The translations under genes were made by a program, and so were the position numbers. From Larkinella humicola (GTDB taxonomy: Bacteria > Bacteroidota > Bacteroidia > Cytophagales > Spirosomataceae): DNA of 64,000 nt. How positions within the stretch are numbered: the first letter of the stretch is position 1; every line of letters begins with the position of its first letter. Shown here piece after piece: positions 30,294 to 39,029 of this stretch. The notes beneath the pieces are model-generated. The model was given only the letters and a program-made list of their open reading frames with translations, had not been told where the DNA came from and made no database searches. Location: the NCBI RefSeq assembly GCF_008727875.1, contig NZ_VTWS01000010.1:62001-126000 (forward strand). The letters are read 5' to 3'.

Positions 30294-31481
30294 ATGAATC
30301 ACCCCATCACCCGCAGGAATCTGTTACGCACCGGTGCGTTGTTCACCGCCGGATTATCCCTGAGCCGGGCCGCCTTGGGTCGGGAGGTATGGAACCCGGT
30401 TGCCGCCAATGCCCTGCATGAACAAACCCTCATCGACGAGTTTGCTCAACTGGGCCGGGAAATGCCGAAACTGAAGGCCCGCATTGCGTTTAATGAAAAC
30501 CCGCACGGGATTTCCCAAAAAGCCAAAGACGCCATCCTGAAAGCCGTCGAAACCAGCAACCGGTATGCCATGTTCGAAGGTCAGGAATTGAAACAACTGA
30601 TTGCCGCACGCGAAGGGGTTAAACCCGAAAACATCATGCTCTCGGCCGGGTCGTCGGAATTGTTGACGGCAATGGCGGTTTATTTTACCGGCAGCGCGGC
30701 CAAAGGCGCGGGCGGAACCATCCTGACCAGCCAGTTTACCTATGACGATTTTCTGGGATGCTCCAAGAAGTTCGGTGCCAAAATCGAAGCTGTTCCGCTG
30801 ACAAAAGAATACCGTTACGACCTGGCGACTATGAAGGCTAAAATCACGCCGGATACGAAGCTGGTCTACATTTGCAATCCCAACAATCCGACCGGCACGG
30901 TGGTTCCGGCGGCCGAACTGGTGGCTTTCTGCAAGGAGGTTTCGCCGAAACTTCCGGTCTTCATCGACGAAGCCTACATCGACTTTCTGAAACCCGAAGA
31001 CCGCCCGGCCCTGCCGAAGCTCGTAGCCGAGGGGCACAACGTATTCCTGACCCGGACGTTCTCCAAAATCCACGGTTTTGCCGGTTTGCGGTTGGGCTAC
31101 GCCATCGGTCCCGAAAAATTCCTGACCGAACTTCAGAACTATTCCCGGGGCGAATGGAACCCGAGCGTTACTACCCTGAAAGCCGGCATTGCCAGCTACC
31201 AGGACCTGGAATGGCAGAATTTCTGCCGCACTGAAAATGACAAAGCCCGCGAATTGCTCTATAAAGGCCTGAAAGAGAAGGGTTACGAATACGTTCCCTC
31301 GTACGCCAACTTCGTGTTGTTCCCGATTCGGATGAAAACCAAAACCTTCGAAAAGGAGATGTTTGGCAACGGTATTCTGACCTCAACCCGCGAACACAAC
31401 GCCCAGCCCTACTGCCGCGTCAGCATCGGCACGGTCGACGAAATGGGGATGTTTATGGATGTCTTTAAGAAAATTGCTTAG
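30294..31481 (+). CDS. Tat-exported class I/II aminotransferase (HisC-like)
   Basis: 395-residue PLP enzyme of fold type I. The N-terminus is a Tat signal (TRRNLLRTGALFTAGLSLSRAA). The histidinol-phosphate-aminotransferase-like body shows IAFNENPHGIS near residue 63, the substrate/PLP block YICNPNNPTGT, DEAYIDF with the PLP-pyridine Asp, and the Schiff-base Lys258 in TRTFSKIHGFAGLRLGYA. A folded PLP protein needs Tat export, which fits the signal. It is the first gene of a pair with the flavin amine oxidase, separated only by hairpin D. Substrate unknown; the context suggests periplasmic amine or amino-acid metabolism. Confidence 0.87.
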   Translation: MNHPITRRNLLRTGALFTAGLSLSRAALGREVWNPVAANALHEQTLIDEFAQLGREMPKLKARIAFNENPHGISQKAKDAILKAVETSNRYAMFEGQELKQLIAAREGVKPENIMLSAGSSELLTAMAVYFTGSAAKGAGGTILTSQFTYDDFLGCSKKFGAKIEAVPLTKEYRYDLATMKAKITPDTKLVYICNPNNPTGTVVPAAELVAFCKEVSPKLPVFIDEAYIDFLKPEDRPALPKLVAEGHNVFLTRTFSKIHGFAGLRLGYAIGPEKFLTELQNYSRGEWNPSVTTLKAGIASYQDLEWQNFCRTENDKARELLYKGLKEKGYEYVPSYANFVLFPIRMKTKTFEKEMFGNGILTSTREHNAQPYCRVSIGTVDEMGMFMDVFKKIA

Positions 31482-31567
31482 TTAATTATGGATGATGAAC
31501 GATGAACGATGAATTGAATAATGTCAAACATTCATCATCCATCGTTCATCCTTCATCATTCATCAAC
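31481..31567. repeat. Periodic-arm intergenic hairpin D (7-nt units)
   Basis: Left arm 31481-31519, loop about 10 bases, right arm 31530-31567 (imperfect pairing). The right arm units are CATCCAT, CGTTCAT, CCTTCAT, CATTCAT; the left arm has GATGATG, AACGATG, AACGATG. It fills the whole gap from the last base of the upstream stop codon to one base before the downstream ATG. Confidence 0.88.
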
Positions 31568-31568
31568 T

Positions 31569-33131
31569 ATGACCCGACGTAATTTTATTGAATCAACCGG
31601 AGCTACGTATGCCACCTTGCTGGCCTGGGGACTGCTGAAACCGGCCCCCGCCGAAGCGTTTGATTTACCGGCCAATGGCCTGAAAGACGGAAAAGCCCGC
31701 AAAGTGGTGATTCTGGGGGCGGGTTTGGCCGGTATGACCGCAGCCTACGAACTCGGCAAACTGGGCTACGACTGCACGGTGCTCGAAGCCCGCAGCCGTT
31801 CCGGCGGCCGGGTCTGGACGGTGCGCGGAGGAACGAAGGAAACGGAAATTGGCGGAGCTGAACAGGTTTGCAAGTTCGTTGACGGTCAATACTTTAACGG
31901 CGGAGCCGCCCGGATTCCCCACAACCACCAACTGACGTTGCAGTATTGCCGTGAACTGGGTGTGCCGCTTGAGATTTTCAATGGCTCCAACGAGTCGGCC
32001 TGGCTCTACAACGAGGGCGGTACGGGCGCGCTGGCCAACAAACGGATGCGCATCCGGGAATACCACAGTGACCTGCGCGGTTACACGAGCGAGTTGCTGG
32101 CGAAAGCCCTGGATCAATCGTCGCTCGACCAGCAGTTGACGAAAGAAGACGTTGAAAAGCTGATCGACTTTCTGAAAAATGAAGGGGATTTGAATACCGG
32201 CAAGCTCTACAAAGGCACCAACCGCCGGGGCTACAAAACGATGCCCGGTGCGGGTTCGATGCCCGGTGATCTCGAAGACCCGTACGGCCTGACGGAATAC
32301 CTGCGTTCGGGCTACATGCAACCGGTTTTTTACAACAACGGCGATTACACGTTCGAGCAGCATTCGACGCTGTTGCAACCCGTTGGCGGAATGGATGCCA
32401 TTCCGAAGGCGCTGGAGAAAAGGCTGGCCGGAAAAATCCAGTTTAATGCGCCGGTAAAAGAACTGCGAAAAACGGAGAACGGCGTTCGGGTAGTTTATCA
32501 AAAAGATGGCAAACCCACCGAGCTAACGGCGGAATTCTGCGTCTGTACGTTGCCGCTGCCCATTCTGAAAAAGATTGAGTCCGATCTGTCACCGATGGTC
32601 AAACGGTCGGCGGATTTTATTCCCTACATGAAAACCGGCAAAATCGGCCTGCAATTCAAACGGCGGTTTTGGGAGGAAGACGATGCGATCTACGGCGGAA
32701 TTTCCCGTACCAACATGGATATCAACCAGATCTGGTATCCATCGTTCGGTCTGATGGGCAAGAAAGGCGTCTTGATCGGGTATTATAATTTCTATACCCG
32801 GGCGGGTGCCGTGGGGGATATGCCGCTGGCCGCCCGCGAAAAAATGGCGCTGGAGCAGGGTTATAAACTTCATCCGCAATACCCGCAGGAGTTTGAAAAC
32901 TCGTTTTCCCTGGCGTGGCAGAAAATCCCGTACAACGAAGGTGGCTGGGCGTTGTATGACGATGCTGTCCGAAAAAAATACTATCCGTCGCTGCTCGAAC
33001 CGGATGGAAACATCTACTTTGCCGGAGAACACACCACGTATCTGACGGCCTGGATGGCGGGAGCGTTCACCTCCGCCCGACGCGTGGTCGATTCGCTGCA
33101 CGCCCGCGTTGGCGAGTACACGAAGAAATAA
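31569..33131 (+). CDS. Tat-exported flavin monoamine/L-amino-acid oxidase
   Basis: About 520 residues from ATG 31569. The frame stays open into the upstream hairpin arm, but that part (MSNIHHPSFILHH) is repeat sequence, not protein. The N-terminus has a Tat motif (TRRNFIESTG). The FAD-binding Rossmann block is VVILGAGLAGMTAAYELGKLGYDCTVLEARSRSGGRV. The C-terminal FAD block is GNIYFAGEHTTYLTAWMAGAFTSARRVV. This is the flavin amine oxidase fold that oxidises amines or L-amino acids with release of hydrogen peroxide. It probably shares a transcript with the upstream aminotransferase. Confidence 0.9.
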   Translation: MTRRNFIESTGATYATLLAWGLLKPAPAEAFDLPANGLKDGKARKVVILGAGLAGMTAAYELGKLGYDCTVLEARSRSGGRVWTVRGGTKETEIGGAEQVCKFVDGQYFNGGAARIPHNHQLTLQYCRELGVPLEIFNGSNESAWLYNEGGTGALANKRMRIREYHSDLRGYTSELLAKALDQSSLDQQLTKEDVEKLIDFLKNEGDLNTGKLYKGTNRRGYKTMPGAGSMPGDLEDPYGLTEYLRSGYMQPVFYNNGDYTFEQHSTLLQPVGGMDAIPKALEKRLAGKIQFNAPVKELRKTENGVRVVYQKDGKPTELTAEFCVCTLPLPILKKIESDLSPMVKRSADFIPYMKTGKIGLQFKRRFWEEDDAIYGGISRTNMDINQIWYPSFGLMGKKGVLIGYYNFYTRAGAVGDMPLAAREKMALEQGYKLHPQYPQEFENSFSLAWQKIPYNEGGWALYDDAVRKKYYPSLLEPDGNIYFAGEHTTYLTAWMAGAFTSARRVVDSLHARVGEYTKK

Positions 33132-33135
33132 TTTG

Positions 33136-33220
33136 ATGCCCCTAAATCCCCTGAAGGACGGTCGGCCGCTGCATCCGAAGAATTCCGCGTCCAAGTCTCC
33201 TTCAGGGAATTTAGGGGCAT
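33136..33220. repeat. Periodic-arm intergenic hairpin E (8-nt units)
   Basis: Arms 33136-33158 and 33198-33220 pair over 23 bp with one mismatch. The left arm contains the near-repeat CCCCTAAA, TCCCCTGA (8-nt spacing). It starts 5 bases after the oxidase stop. Confidence 0.88.
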
Positions 33221-33295
33221 GGATGTAAGACCAGGTTATCTGAGAAAATAAGAAATATCGAATATTAAATCTCGACTATTGAATAACGATCTACC

Positions 33296-34291
33296 ATGAA
33301 AACTAACCTACTCCGTACAGGTCTGCTTGTCTGTTGTGTGATTATCGCGCAACTGGTTTCTTCTCACGTTTGGGCGCAAACTGCTTCCATGTCGCTGGAT
33401 CAACTGAAAGCCGTCAAAGCCATTAAAATTGGTAATCTGGAAAAAGATACCTATTTCAAATCCGGCGATTTCATTCTGGATCGCTACGAAGAACGCCCGG
33501 CCTATGTCTTCAATTACAGCGACGGGATTCCCCGGAAAATCTATCTGTACAAAGTTTTCACGGCTGCGGATACCAAGGAACTGGGTTTGCTGGCGATCTA
33601 TGAAAATGGAAAAACCAAAGAAACCAAGCCGTTCGTGATTCCCGGTGCCAGCGCCGACCGCAAGGCCTGGGATGCCTACATTGACGATCTGAAGTATGTG
33701 GGCGAAAAAGAAGCCGGACTGATGTCGGCACTCGGTTTTGTGCTTTCCCGCGAAATGGCCCTGCTGATGGGCGGTGGCGGTGCGAAGGAAGAAGGCGGTG
33801 ACAAGAAGAAGGAAGAATACAATTTCTGCTTCCCGGCCGACGCCGTGGTGACCCTGGCCGACCGTCAGACGAAAGCTATTCAGGATGTCAAAGCCGGTGA
33901 TGAAGTGCTGGCTTACGACGCCAAAACCCGCCTGCTGGTTCCGGCACGGGTGCAGGAAGTGACCATCCACGCAAAACCCAATCTGGCCATCGCCGGGGTT
34001 TGGATGACGCCGGTTCAGGATCTTTCGGCCAGCAACACGGCTGCATTGACCAAGCCGGTTTTGCTGGAAGCCACTGCCAACCACCCCGTTCAAACTGCAA
34101 CCGGTACGAAAAAACTGGGTGACCTGCGCAACGGCGATGTGCTGTACCGCTTCGATGGTGCTACCCAAACCGTGTCGGCCTGGAAAGTGGCCGCCGTTCA
34201 GCATACGGTTCGCACGGTTGACAAAGTCTACAACCTGACGACGGACAAAGGGAGCTACCTCATCAACGACGTCGTTGTTCTGGATAAATAA
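33296..34291 (+). CDS. Secreted protein with C-terminal Hint (intein/hedgehog-type) domain
   Basis: 331 residues. A signal peptide (to about residue 28, HVWAQ) is followed by a unique domain (30-160), then a charged glycine/lysine linker (GGGGAKEEGGDKKKEE, 159-174) and a Hint domain starting at Cys178 (CFPADAVVTLADRQTKAIQDV). Block B TANHPVQT and the closing strands KVYNLTTDKGSYLINDVVVL match Hint domains, in which the first Cys makes an N-S acyl shift. There is no C-terminal HN-Cys, so splicing to a second extein is not expected. Self-cleavage or transfer of the N-terminal part to a nucleophile is possible. The N-terminal function is unknown. Confidence 0.82.
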   Translation: MKTNLLRTGLLVCCVIIAQLVSSHVWAQTASMSLDQLKAVKAIKIGNLEKDTYFKSGDFILDRYEERPAYVFNYSDGIPRKIYLYKVFTAADTKELGLLAIYENGKTKETKPFVIPGASADRKAWDAYIDDLKYVGEKEAGLMSALGFVLSREMALLMGGGGAKEEGGDKKKEEYNFCFPADAVVTLADRQTKAIQDVKAGDEVLAYDAKTRLLVPARVQEVTIHAKPNLAIAGVWMTPVQDLSASNTAALTKPVLLEATANHPVQTATGTKKLGDLRNGDVLYRFDGATQTVSAWKVAAVQHTVRTVDKVYNLTTDKGSYLINDVVVLDK

Positions 34292-34340
34292 AGTTTAGGG
34301 TAGTTTGGCCGAAAAGCGCGGAATCTGATAAGCCATCTGA

Positions 34341-35342
34341 CTACGTTACGTTGATGACAACCTTGCCCTTGGCCCGTCCGCTTTCCACGTAAGCCAGGGC
34401 TTCATTGGCCTCATTAAACGGAAATACCTTGTCCATCACCGGGCGTATGATCTGATCATCGATCAGCCTGGTGATTTTGGCAAGCTGGTTTCCATCGGCT
34501 CGCATAAACAGGAATGAATAGGTCACGCCAAGGGCTTTTGCTTTGCGTTTGGTGGTGTAACTCAGAAAGAACATCACCATGTTCAGTAGCCAGTTCAGGC
34601 CGATTTCTCTGGCAAATTCAGGATCGGGCGGGCCGGCGATGGAAATGAGTTTGCCGCCGGGCCGCAGCACCCGCAGTGATTTCTCCAGTGTGGCGGCATC
34701 CTGGCTGTTGAGCACCAAATCATACTGGCTGAGGATGCTTTCGAAATCCTGGGTTTTGTAGTCGATTATCACATCGGCCCCCAGGCTCTTCACGAGTTCA
34801 AGGTTGGCTGCGCTGGTGGTGGTGGCTACGGTTGCGCCCAGGTGTTTGGCCAGTTGGATCGCAAAGGTGCCCACTCCGCCCGAACCGGCCTGAATGAACA
34901 CCTTTTGACCTTTTTTGAGGTTGCCTTTTTCAACCAGGGCCTGCCAGGCCGTCAAGCCCACCAGCGGAATCGACGCAGCCTCTTCCATCGACAGCGACGC
35001 GGGCATGATGGCGACGTCGGCTTCATCAATGGCGATGAATTCGGCAAACGTACCAATGCGGTAATCGGCGGGGCGGGCGTAGATTTTGTCACCAACCTTG
35101 ATTTTTTTCACCTTCACACCCACTTCGACAACCACACCTGCCACGTCATGGCCCATGATGAGTGGTAATTTGTAGGGGAGCATGGCTTTGAACTCACCCG
35201 CTTTGATTTTGGAATCCAGCAAATTGACGCCGGCGGCATGGATTTTAACCAGTACGTCATTTTCCCGCAGTTTCGGCTCCGGCATCTCCCCGAAGCGCAT
35301 GGGCTCTTTTTTGTTATATCGATCAATGAAGAAGGCTTTCAT
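34341..35342 (-). CDS. NAD(P)-dependent alcohol/quinone oxidoreductase (MDR family)
   Basis: 333-residue zinc-free medium-chain reductase: GroES-like N-terminus (VKIHAAGVNLLDSKIKAGEF, GHDVAGVVVEVG) and nucleotide-binding block GSGGVGTFAIQLAKHLGATV. Such enzymes reduce quinones or reactive alkenals. Its upstream gap contains TAGACTTTTTGGTCTA, nearly the same as the operator in front of the TetR gene located just upstream on the same strand, so the two are likely co-regulated. Confidence 0.9.
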   Translation of the reverse strand: MKAFFIDRYNKKEPMRFGEMPEPKLRENDVLVKIHAAGVNLLDSKIKAGEFKAMLPYKLPLIMGHDVAGVVVEVGVKVKKIKVGDKIYARPADYRIGTFAEFIAIDEADVAIMPASLSMEEAASIPLVGLTAWQALVEKGNLKKGQKVFIQAGSGGVGTFAIQLAKHLGATVATTTSAANLELVKSLGADVIIDYKTQDFESILSQYDLVLNSQDAATLEKSLRVLRPGGKLISIAGPPDPEFAREIGLNWLLNMVMFFLSYTTKRKAKALGVTYSFLFMRADGNQLAKITRLIDDQIIRPVMDKVFPFNEANEALAYVESGRAKGKVVINVT

Positions 35343-35406
35343 GCTGTAGTAGGTGTTAGTTTTGAAATGAGACGGTTTCTGGTTTACAATTAGTTCTGAT
35401 TCGTTT

Positions 35407-35422
35407 TAGACTTTTTGGTCTA
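35407..35422. promoter_or_regulatory. TetR-type operator (oxidoreductase copy)
   Basis: TAGACTTTTTGGTCTA, differing by one base from the core of the TetR-gene palindrome at 36041-36056. It lies 65 bases before the oxidoreductase ATG. It resembles the NemR-box TAGACC-N4-GGTCTA pattern of electrophile-sensing TetR proteins. Confidence 0.7.
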
Positions 35423-35439
35423 TTTCGTGGCAAATTTTT

Positions 35440-36030
35440 TTAGGAAGCATACCGCTCCAGTTCTGCTTTCAACCTTTTGATAAGACCGATCATCGGCTGA
35501 GCGGTATTCATTGCCCTGCACATGACAACCCCGCCTTCGACAGCGGCAACCATATGGAAAGCATAACCAACCGGATCAAGTTTAGTCGAAAATTCCCCAT
35601 TCTCAATGCCTTGTCTCAGGATAGCAACCGCCAACTCCTGCCCCCTGCCGAAGACAGCCGCCACCTTTTTTTTAATAATCGGGTGCGTATCGTCCGATTC
35701 TACGGCCATGTTGAAAATGGGGCAACCCCCACGGATGTACGTATTGAGGGGATCGCTGTACAAGTCAAGAAAAGCGAAGATTTTGGCCTTGGCGGTATCA
35801 GCCTGCCCAATCGTAGCCAAAATTTTTTCCGTCATTTTTGAGAGCAGCAGGTCAATGACCTGAACTGAAAGGTCTTCCTTGTTCTCAAAATGGCCATACA
35901 AACACCCTTTGGCTACTTTGGTGGCAGCAAGCACGTCGTCAATGTGAACACCGGCGACCCCTCGTTCATTGAACAGTGGCGCTGCGGTTTCCAGAATAAA
36001 TTGCTTGGTTCGTTCAGCTTTCGTAAGCAT
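35440..36030 (-). CDS. TetR/AcrR family transcriptional regulator
   Basis: 196-residue repressor with the TetR HTH (GVAGVHIDDVLAATKVAKGCLYGHFENKEDLS, about 24-55) and a helical ligand domain. The start codon lies inside a 46-base perfect palindrome, consistent with autorepression by steric block. The oxidoreductase gene downstream carries the same operator core. The likely signal is a reactive electrophile or quinone, by analogy with NemR-like systems. A -7 box TATTTTTG lies in the palindrome's right arm on the minus strand, so the mRNA may be nearly leaderless. Confidence 0.92.
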   Translation of the reverse strand: MLTKAERTKQFILETAAPLFNERGVAGVHIDDVLAATKVAKGCLYGHFENKEDLSVQVIDLLLSKMTEKILATIGQADTAKAKIFAFLDLYSDPLNTYIRGGCPIFNMAVESDDTHPIIKKKVAAVFGRGQELAVAILRQGIENGEFSTKLDPVGYAFHMVAAVEGGVVMCRAMNTAQPMIGLIKRLKAELERYAS

Positions 36031-36071
36031 GATGCAAAAATAGACTTTTTAGTCTATTTTTGCATCATGCT
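36026..36071. promoter_or_regulatory. Perfect palindromic operator at the TetR start codon
   Basis: 21-bp arms with no mismatch (36026-36046 and 36051-36071) around TTTT. The core 36041-36056 is TAGACTTTTTAGTCTA. The arms also contain the CAT that is the tetR start codon on the minus strand and a TATTTTTG -7-like box on either strand. Confidence 0.8.
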
Positions 36072-36093
36072 GGTATTGATTTATTTACCATCA

Positions 36094-36861
36094 CTACATC
36101 CCCCAAACCGTCATTCCGCCATCCACGGCAATCGTCTGGCCGATGATGTAACCCGCTGCGGGCAGGCACAGAAAGGCGACGGTGGCGGCTACTTCTTCTA
36201 CTTTTCCGACGCGCCCCATCGGCGTCCGTTTCAGAATGCCTGCCAGTTTTTCGGGATTATCCAGCACCGGTGCCGCCAGGGGAGTGTAGATGTACCAGGG
36301 CGCGACCACGTTGGTTCGAATGCCGTCCGTGGCCCACTCCACGGCCAGATTTTTCGCCAGTTGGTGCAGTGCTGCTTTGGTCATGCCGTAAATAGAACCA
36401 CTGCTGGTGTGCGTCAGCCCCGACACCGACGAAACAAACACGATACTGCCTTTTCCCGACGACTTCAACAGCGGATAAACTGCCTTACAGAGTTCGTAGC
36501 CGGCCCGCAGGTTGGTGTTCAGAAGAAGATCGAATTCGTCCGTTGAGTAGTCGATGGTGGGTTTTCGGATGTTCGTACCGGCATTGTTGATCAGAATATC
36601 CAGGCTTCCCCAGCGGTTTTGGACGGTTTCGGCCACGTGCTGCACCGTCCCCGGCTGGCTGATGTCAGTGGCCAGACCATCCACCGAAAAACCGCTTTGC
36701 CGGTATTCAGCCAGTTTTTGCTGCAATACATCATTGTCACGGGCCACGATAAACACCTCTGCGCCCAGTTCCAGCAGTTGGTTCACAATGGCTTCGCCAA
36801 TGCCTTTGGTTCCGCCCGTCACCAGGGCGCGGGAGCCGGTAAGTTTCCAGAAAGAATTCAT
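36094..36861 (-). CDS. Short-chain dehydrogenase/reductase
   Basis: 255 residues, classical SDR: Rossmann motif [10 protein letters not shown] (15-24), NNAG, Ser in SSVSGL and the YGMTK active-site pair (Tyr-x3-Lys). The family acts on sugars, ketones or alcohols with NAD(P). The position next to the sulfatase and glycan genes might mean sugar metabolism, but the coding strand is opposite and the substrate is unknown. Confidence 0.88.
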   Translation of the reverse strand: MNSFWKLTGSRALVTGGTKGIGEAIVNQLLELGAEVFIVARDNDVLQQKLAEYRQSGFSVDGLATDISQPGTVQHVAETVQNRWGSLDILINNAGTNIRKPTIDYSTDEFDLLLNTNLRAGYELCKAVYPLLKSSGKGSIVFVSSVSGLTHTSSGSIYGMTKAALHQLAKNLAVEWATDGIRTNVVAPWYIYTPLAAPVLDNPEKLAGILKRTPMGRVGKVEEVAATVAFLCLPAAGYIIGQTIAVDGGMTVWGM

Positions 36862-36980
36862 ATTGCGTATTTGATTACAGGTTGGTAGTCGTCCCTCTCC
36901 GTTTGCAAGAAAAGGAACCTTTGCCGGTTTTCCAGAGATGGGAAGATTTCTTTTCCAGGGTTTATTGGAATGGATTGAGA

Positions 36981-37074
36981 ATCATCAATGCAATATGATA
37001 AACGCTACATGTAAAAGTGACTGATTGCGGAATACATTTGCACTGAGCGTTTATCATTTTGTTGCATTGATGAT
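36981..37074. repeat. Periodic-arm intergenic hairpin F (family with G)
   Basis: Left arm 36981-37006, right arm 37046-37074 (three extra bases in the right arm). It lies between divergent starts, the only one of the nine to do so. The left flank (ATGATAAACGCTAC then ATGTAAAAGTG, 36995-37019) is very similar to hairpin G at 48831. Confidence 0.82.
37033..37040 (+). promoter_or_regulatory. Possible -7 box for the sulfatase
   Basis: TACATTTG, an exact TAnnTTTG, within the loop of hairpin F and about 47 bases before the ATG. No -33 TTTG at the normal spacing, so support is partial. Confidence 0.35.
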
Positions 37075-37086
37075 TGATTTCCTTCC

Positions 37087-38736
37087 ATGAAAACCTACCC
37101 GACCCTTGCTCTGTTTGTTCTCGTCAGCGTTTTCGGTTTGGGCCTGGTGTTGCGCCCGGCCCATCAGACGCCCGAATCGCCCAGTATACTCTGGATCACC
37201 TGCGAAGATATGTCGCCCCACCTCGGTGCGTTCGGCGATCGAGTGGTGAAAACGCCCAATCTCGATCGGTTGGCGGCCGAAGGAGTCCGGTATTCGCGGG
37301 TCTATTCCACCGCCGGGGTGTGTGCGCCCAGCCGGTCGGCTCTCATCACGGGCATGTACCAGACCTCGATCGGAACGCAGCACATGCGAACGCTTCAGGC
37401 CGATCCATTTCCGCACAAATCATCGCCGGTCAAATCGTATTCCGCCGTGCTGCCCGAGGAGGTGCGTTGCTTCCCCGAATATTTGCGGAAAGCGGGGTAT
37501 TATACCACAAACAATGAAAAGCAGGATTACCAGTTTGTGCCGCCCGTGACGGTTTGGGATGAGAGCAGCCGGAAAGCCCACTGGCGAAACCGCCCGGTCG
37601 ATAAACCCTTCTTTTCAATTTTTAATCTGGTGATTACGCACGAGTCGCAGATCTGGGCGCGGGACAAGGAAACGCTGCTGGTTCGACCGGAAGACGTAAC
37701 CGTACCGGTCTATTATCCCGATACCAAAACCGTTCGGCACGACATCGCCCGGCATTTGTCCAACGTCATGCGCATGGATTCCATTGTGGGAACGATCCTG
37801 CAGCAGCTCAAGGAGGACGGACTCTACGACAACACCATCATCTTCTTTTATTCCGACCACGGCGACGGTCTGCCTTTCGTGAAACGGGAGGTGTATGACC
37901 GGGGACTGCGCGTTCCGATGATTGTCCGGATTCCGGAAAAATTTCGCGTAAAGGGTTCCAAACCGGCCGGAAGCACCGATGACCAGCTCATTAGCTTTGT
38001 CGATCTGGCACCAACGGTTCTTTCCCTGGCGAATAGTTCCCTGCCGGATTATTTGCAGGGACAGGCGTTTTTAGGGCCGAAAAAAGCCGCAACACCCCGG
38101 AAATACATTTTTGCGGGTCGCGATCGCATGGATACCGAACTCGACCGGGTGCGGGCCGTGGGCGATGGCCGGTACAAGTACTACCGCAACTTCATGCCCG
38201 AAAAACCGTATTACCAGAACATCAACTACCGGCTGGGCATTCCGATGATGAAGGAATTGCTGCAGTTGCAGGAGGAAGGAAAACTGAATGCGACGCAACA
38301 ACTGTGGTTTCGGAAAACGAAACCGGTGGAAGAATTGTGCGACACCCGGACCGATCCGAACGAGTTTACCAATCTGGCCGCCCAGCCCGCCCACCAGGCC
38401 AAACTGCGGGAGTTGCGTGCACAGATGGATGCCTGGCAGAAAAAGGTGGGCGACAAAGGGGCCATGTCTGAAGCGGAAATGCTGAAACAAATGTGGAACG
38501 GAAATTCTGAACCGCCCAAAACCGCTGATCCTGAGCTGGTGAAGTCGGGAAATACCGTCGCCTTTCACTGCGCCACGCCGGGGGCTTCAATCGGGTATGT
38601 GCTGAAACGGGGTGCTGACCAGCCCAACGTCTGGCAGGTTTATGCCGGAAAACCGATCCCTGTTCAACCGGGCGACTCGCTGCGGGTGGTGGCCCACCGG
38701 ATTGGCTATTTGCCGAGCCGGGAAGTGAAATTATAA
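37087..38736 (+). CDS. Secreted type I sulfatase
   Basis: 549 residues, signal peptide at the N-terminus. The sulfatase signature is CAPSR at Cys79 (residues 79-83), with Cys79 to become formylglycine. Other motifs: N-terminal metal site ITCEDMSPHLGAFGD and the second metal block FYSDHGDGLPF near 256. The C-terminus (about 500-549, HCATPGASIGYVLKRG) is a small extra domain. It removes sulfate esters from glycans or other substrates. A maturase (anSME) is not in the window. It precedes the first glycan locus by about 290 bases, so it probably serves the same substrate. Confidence 0.9.
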   Translation: MKTYPTLALFVLVSVFGLGLVLRPAHQTPESPSILWITCEDMSPHLGAFGDRVVKTPNLDRLAAEGVRYSRVYSTAGVCAPSRSALITGMYQTSIGTQHMRTLQADPFPHKSSPVKSYSAVLPEEVRCFPEYLRKAGYYTTNNEKQDYQFVPPVTVWDESSRKAHWRNRPVDKPFFSIFNLVITHESQIWARDKETLLVRPEDVTVPVYYPDTKTVRHDIARHLSNVMRMDSIVGTILQQLKEDGLYDNTIIFFYSDHGDGLPFVKREVYDRGLRVPMIVRIPEKFRVKGSKPAGSTDDQLISFVDLAPTVLSLANSSLPDYLQGQAFLGPKKAATPRKYIFAGRDRMDTELDRVRAVGDGRYKYYRNFMPEKPYYQNINYRLGIPMMKELLQLQEEGKLNATQQLWFRKTKPVEELCDTRTDPNEFTNLAAQPAHQAKLRELRAQMDAWQKKVGDKGAMSEAEMLKQMWNGNSEPPKTADPELVKSGNTVAFHCATPGASIGYVLKRGADQPNVWQVYAGKPIPVQPGDSLRVVAHRIGYLPSREVKL

Positions 38737-39029
38737 ACGGGCGGTCTATTCCGACGTGATTTTAATCACGGATCGAGTGTTGCGATTTTCATGAAGTGAC
38801 CGGTTTTTTTTATGCCCCGTCAGGGGCCCAACAGCGCGGTTCATTGATGAAAACCCGATTGGATTTTTCCCGTGGGCCATCGCTGAAACCGGGGCAAAAC
38901 GATTTGAAAATATATTTTGCACAATCCTGAGTATTAGTTGAATTTTATCCCCTATTAACCACCAGTCGTATCCTTCGACCGCATACGTGCTCTGACTGCC
39001 TATTCTGAATCCGGTAAATCGTAAGGACC
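38737..39029. other. Intergenic region before the first sigma/FecR/SusCD locus
   Basis: 293 bases. It holds a short palindrome CGTGATTTTAATCACG (38755-38770), a T8 run near 38810 and a -7-like TATATTTTG near 38911, none of which is decisive as terminator or promoter. No ORF or long repeat of the periodic type was seen. Confidence 0.45.

Noticed and set aside
31521-31568. N-terminal extension of the amine oxidase (MSNIHHPSF...)
   Set aside because: It is a translation of the right arm of hairpin D; the Tat signal starts at ATG 31569.
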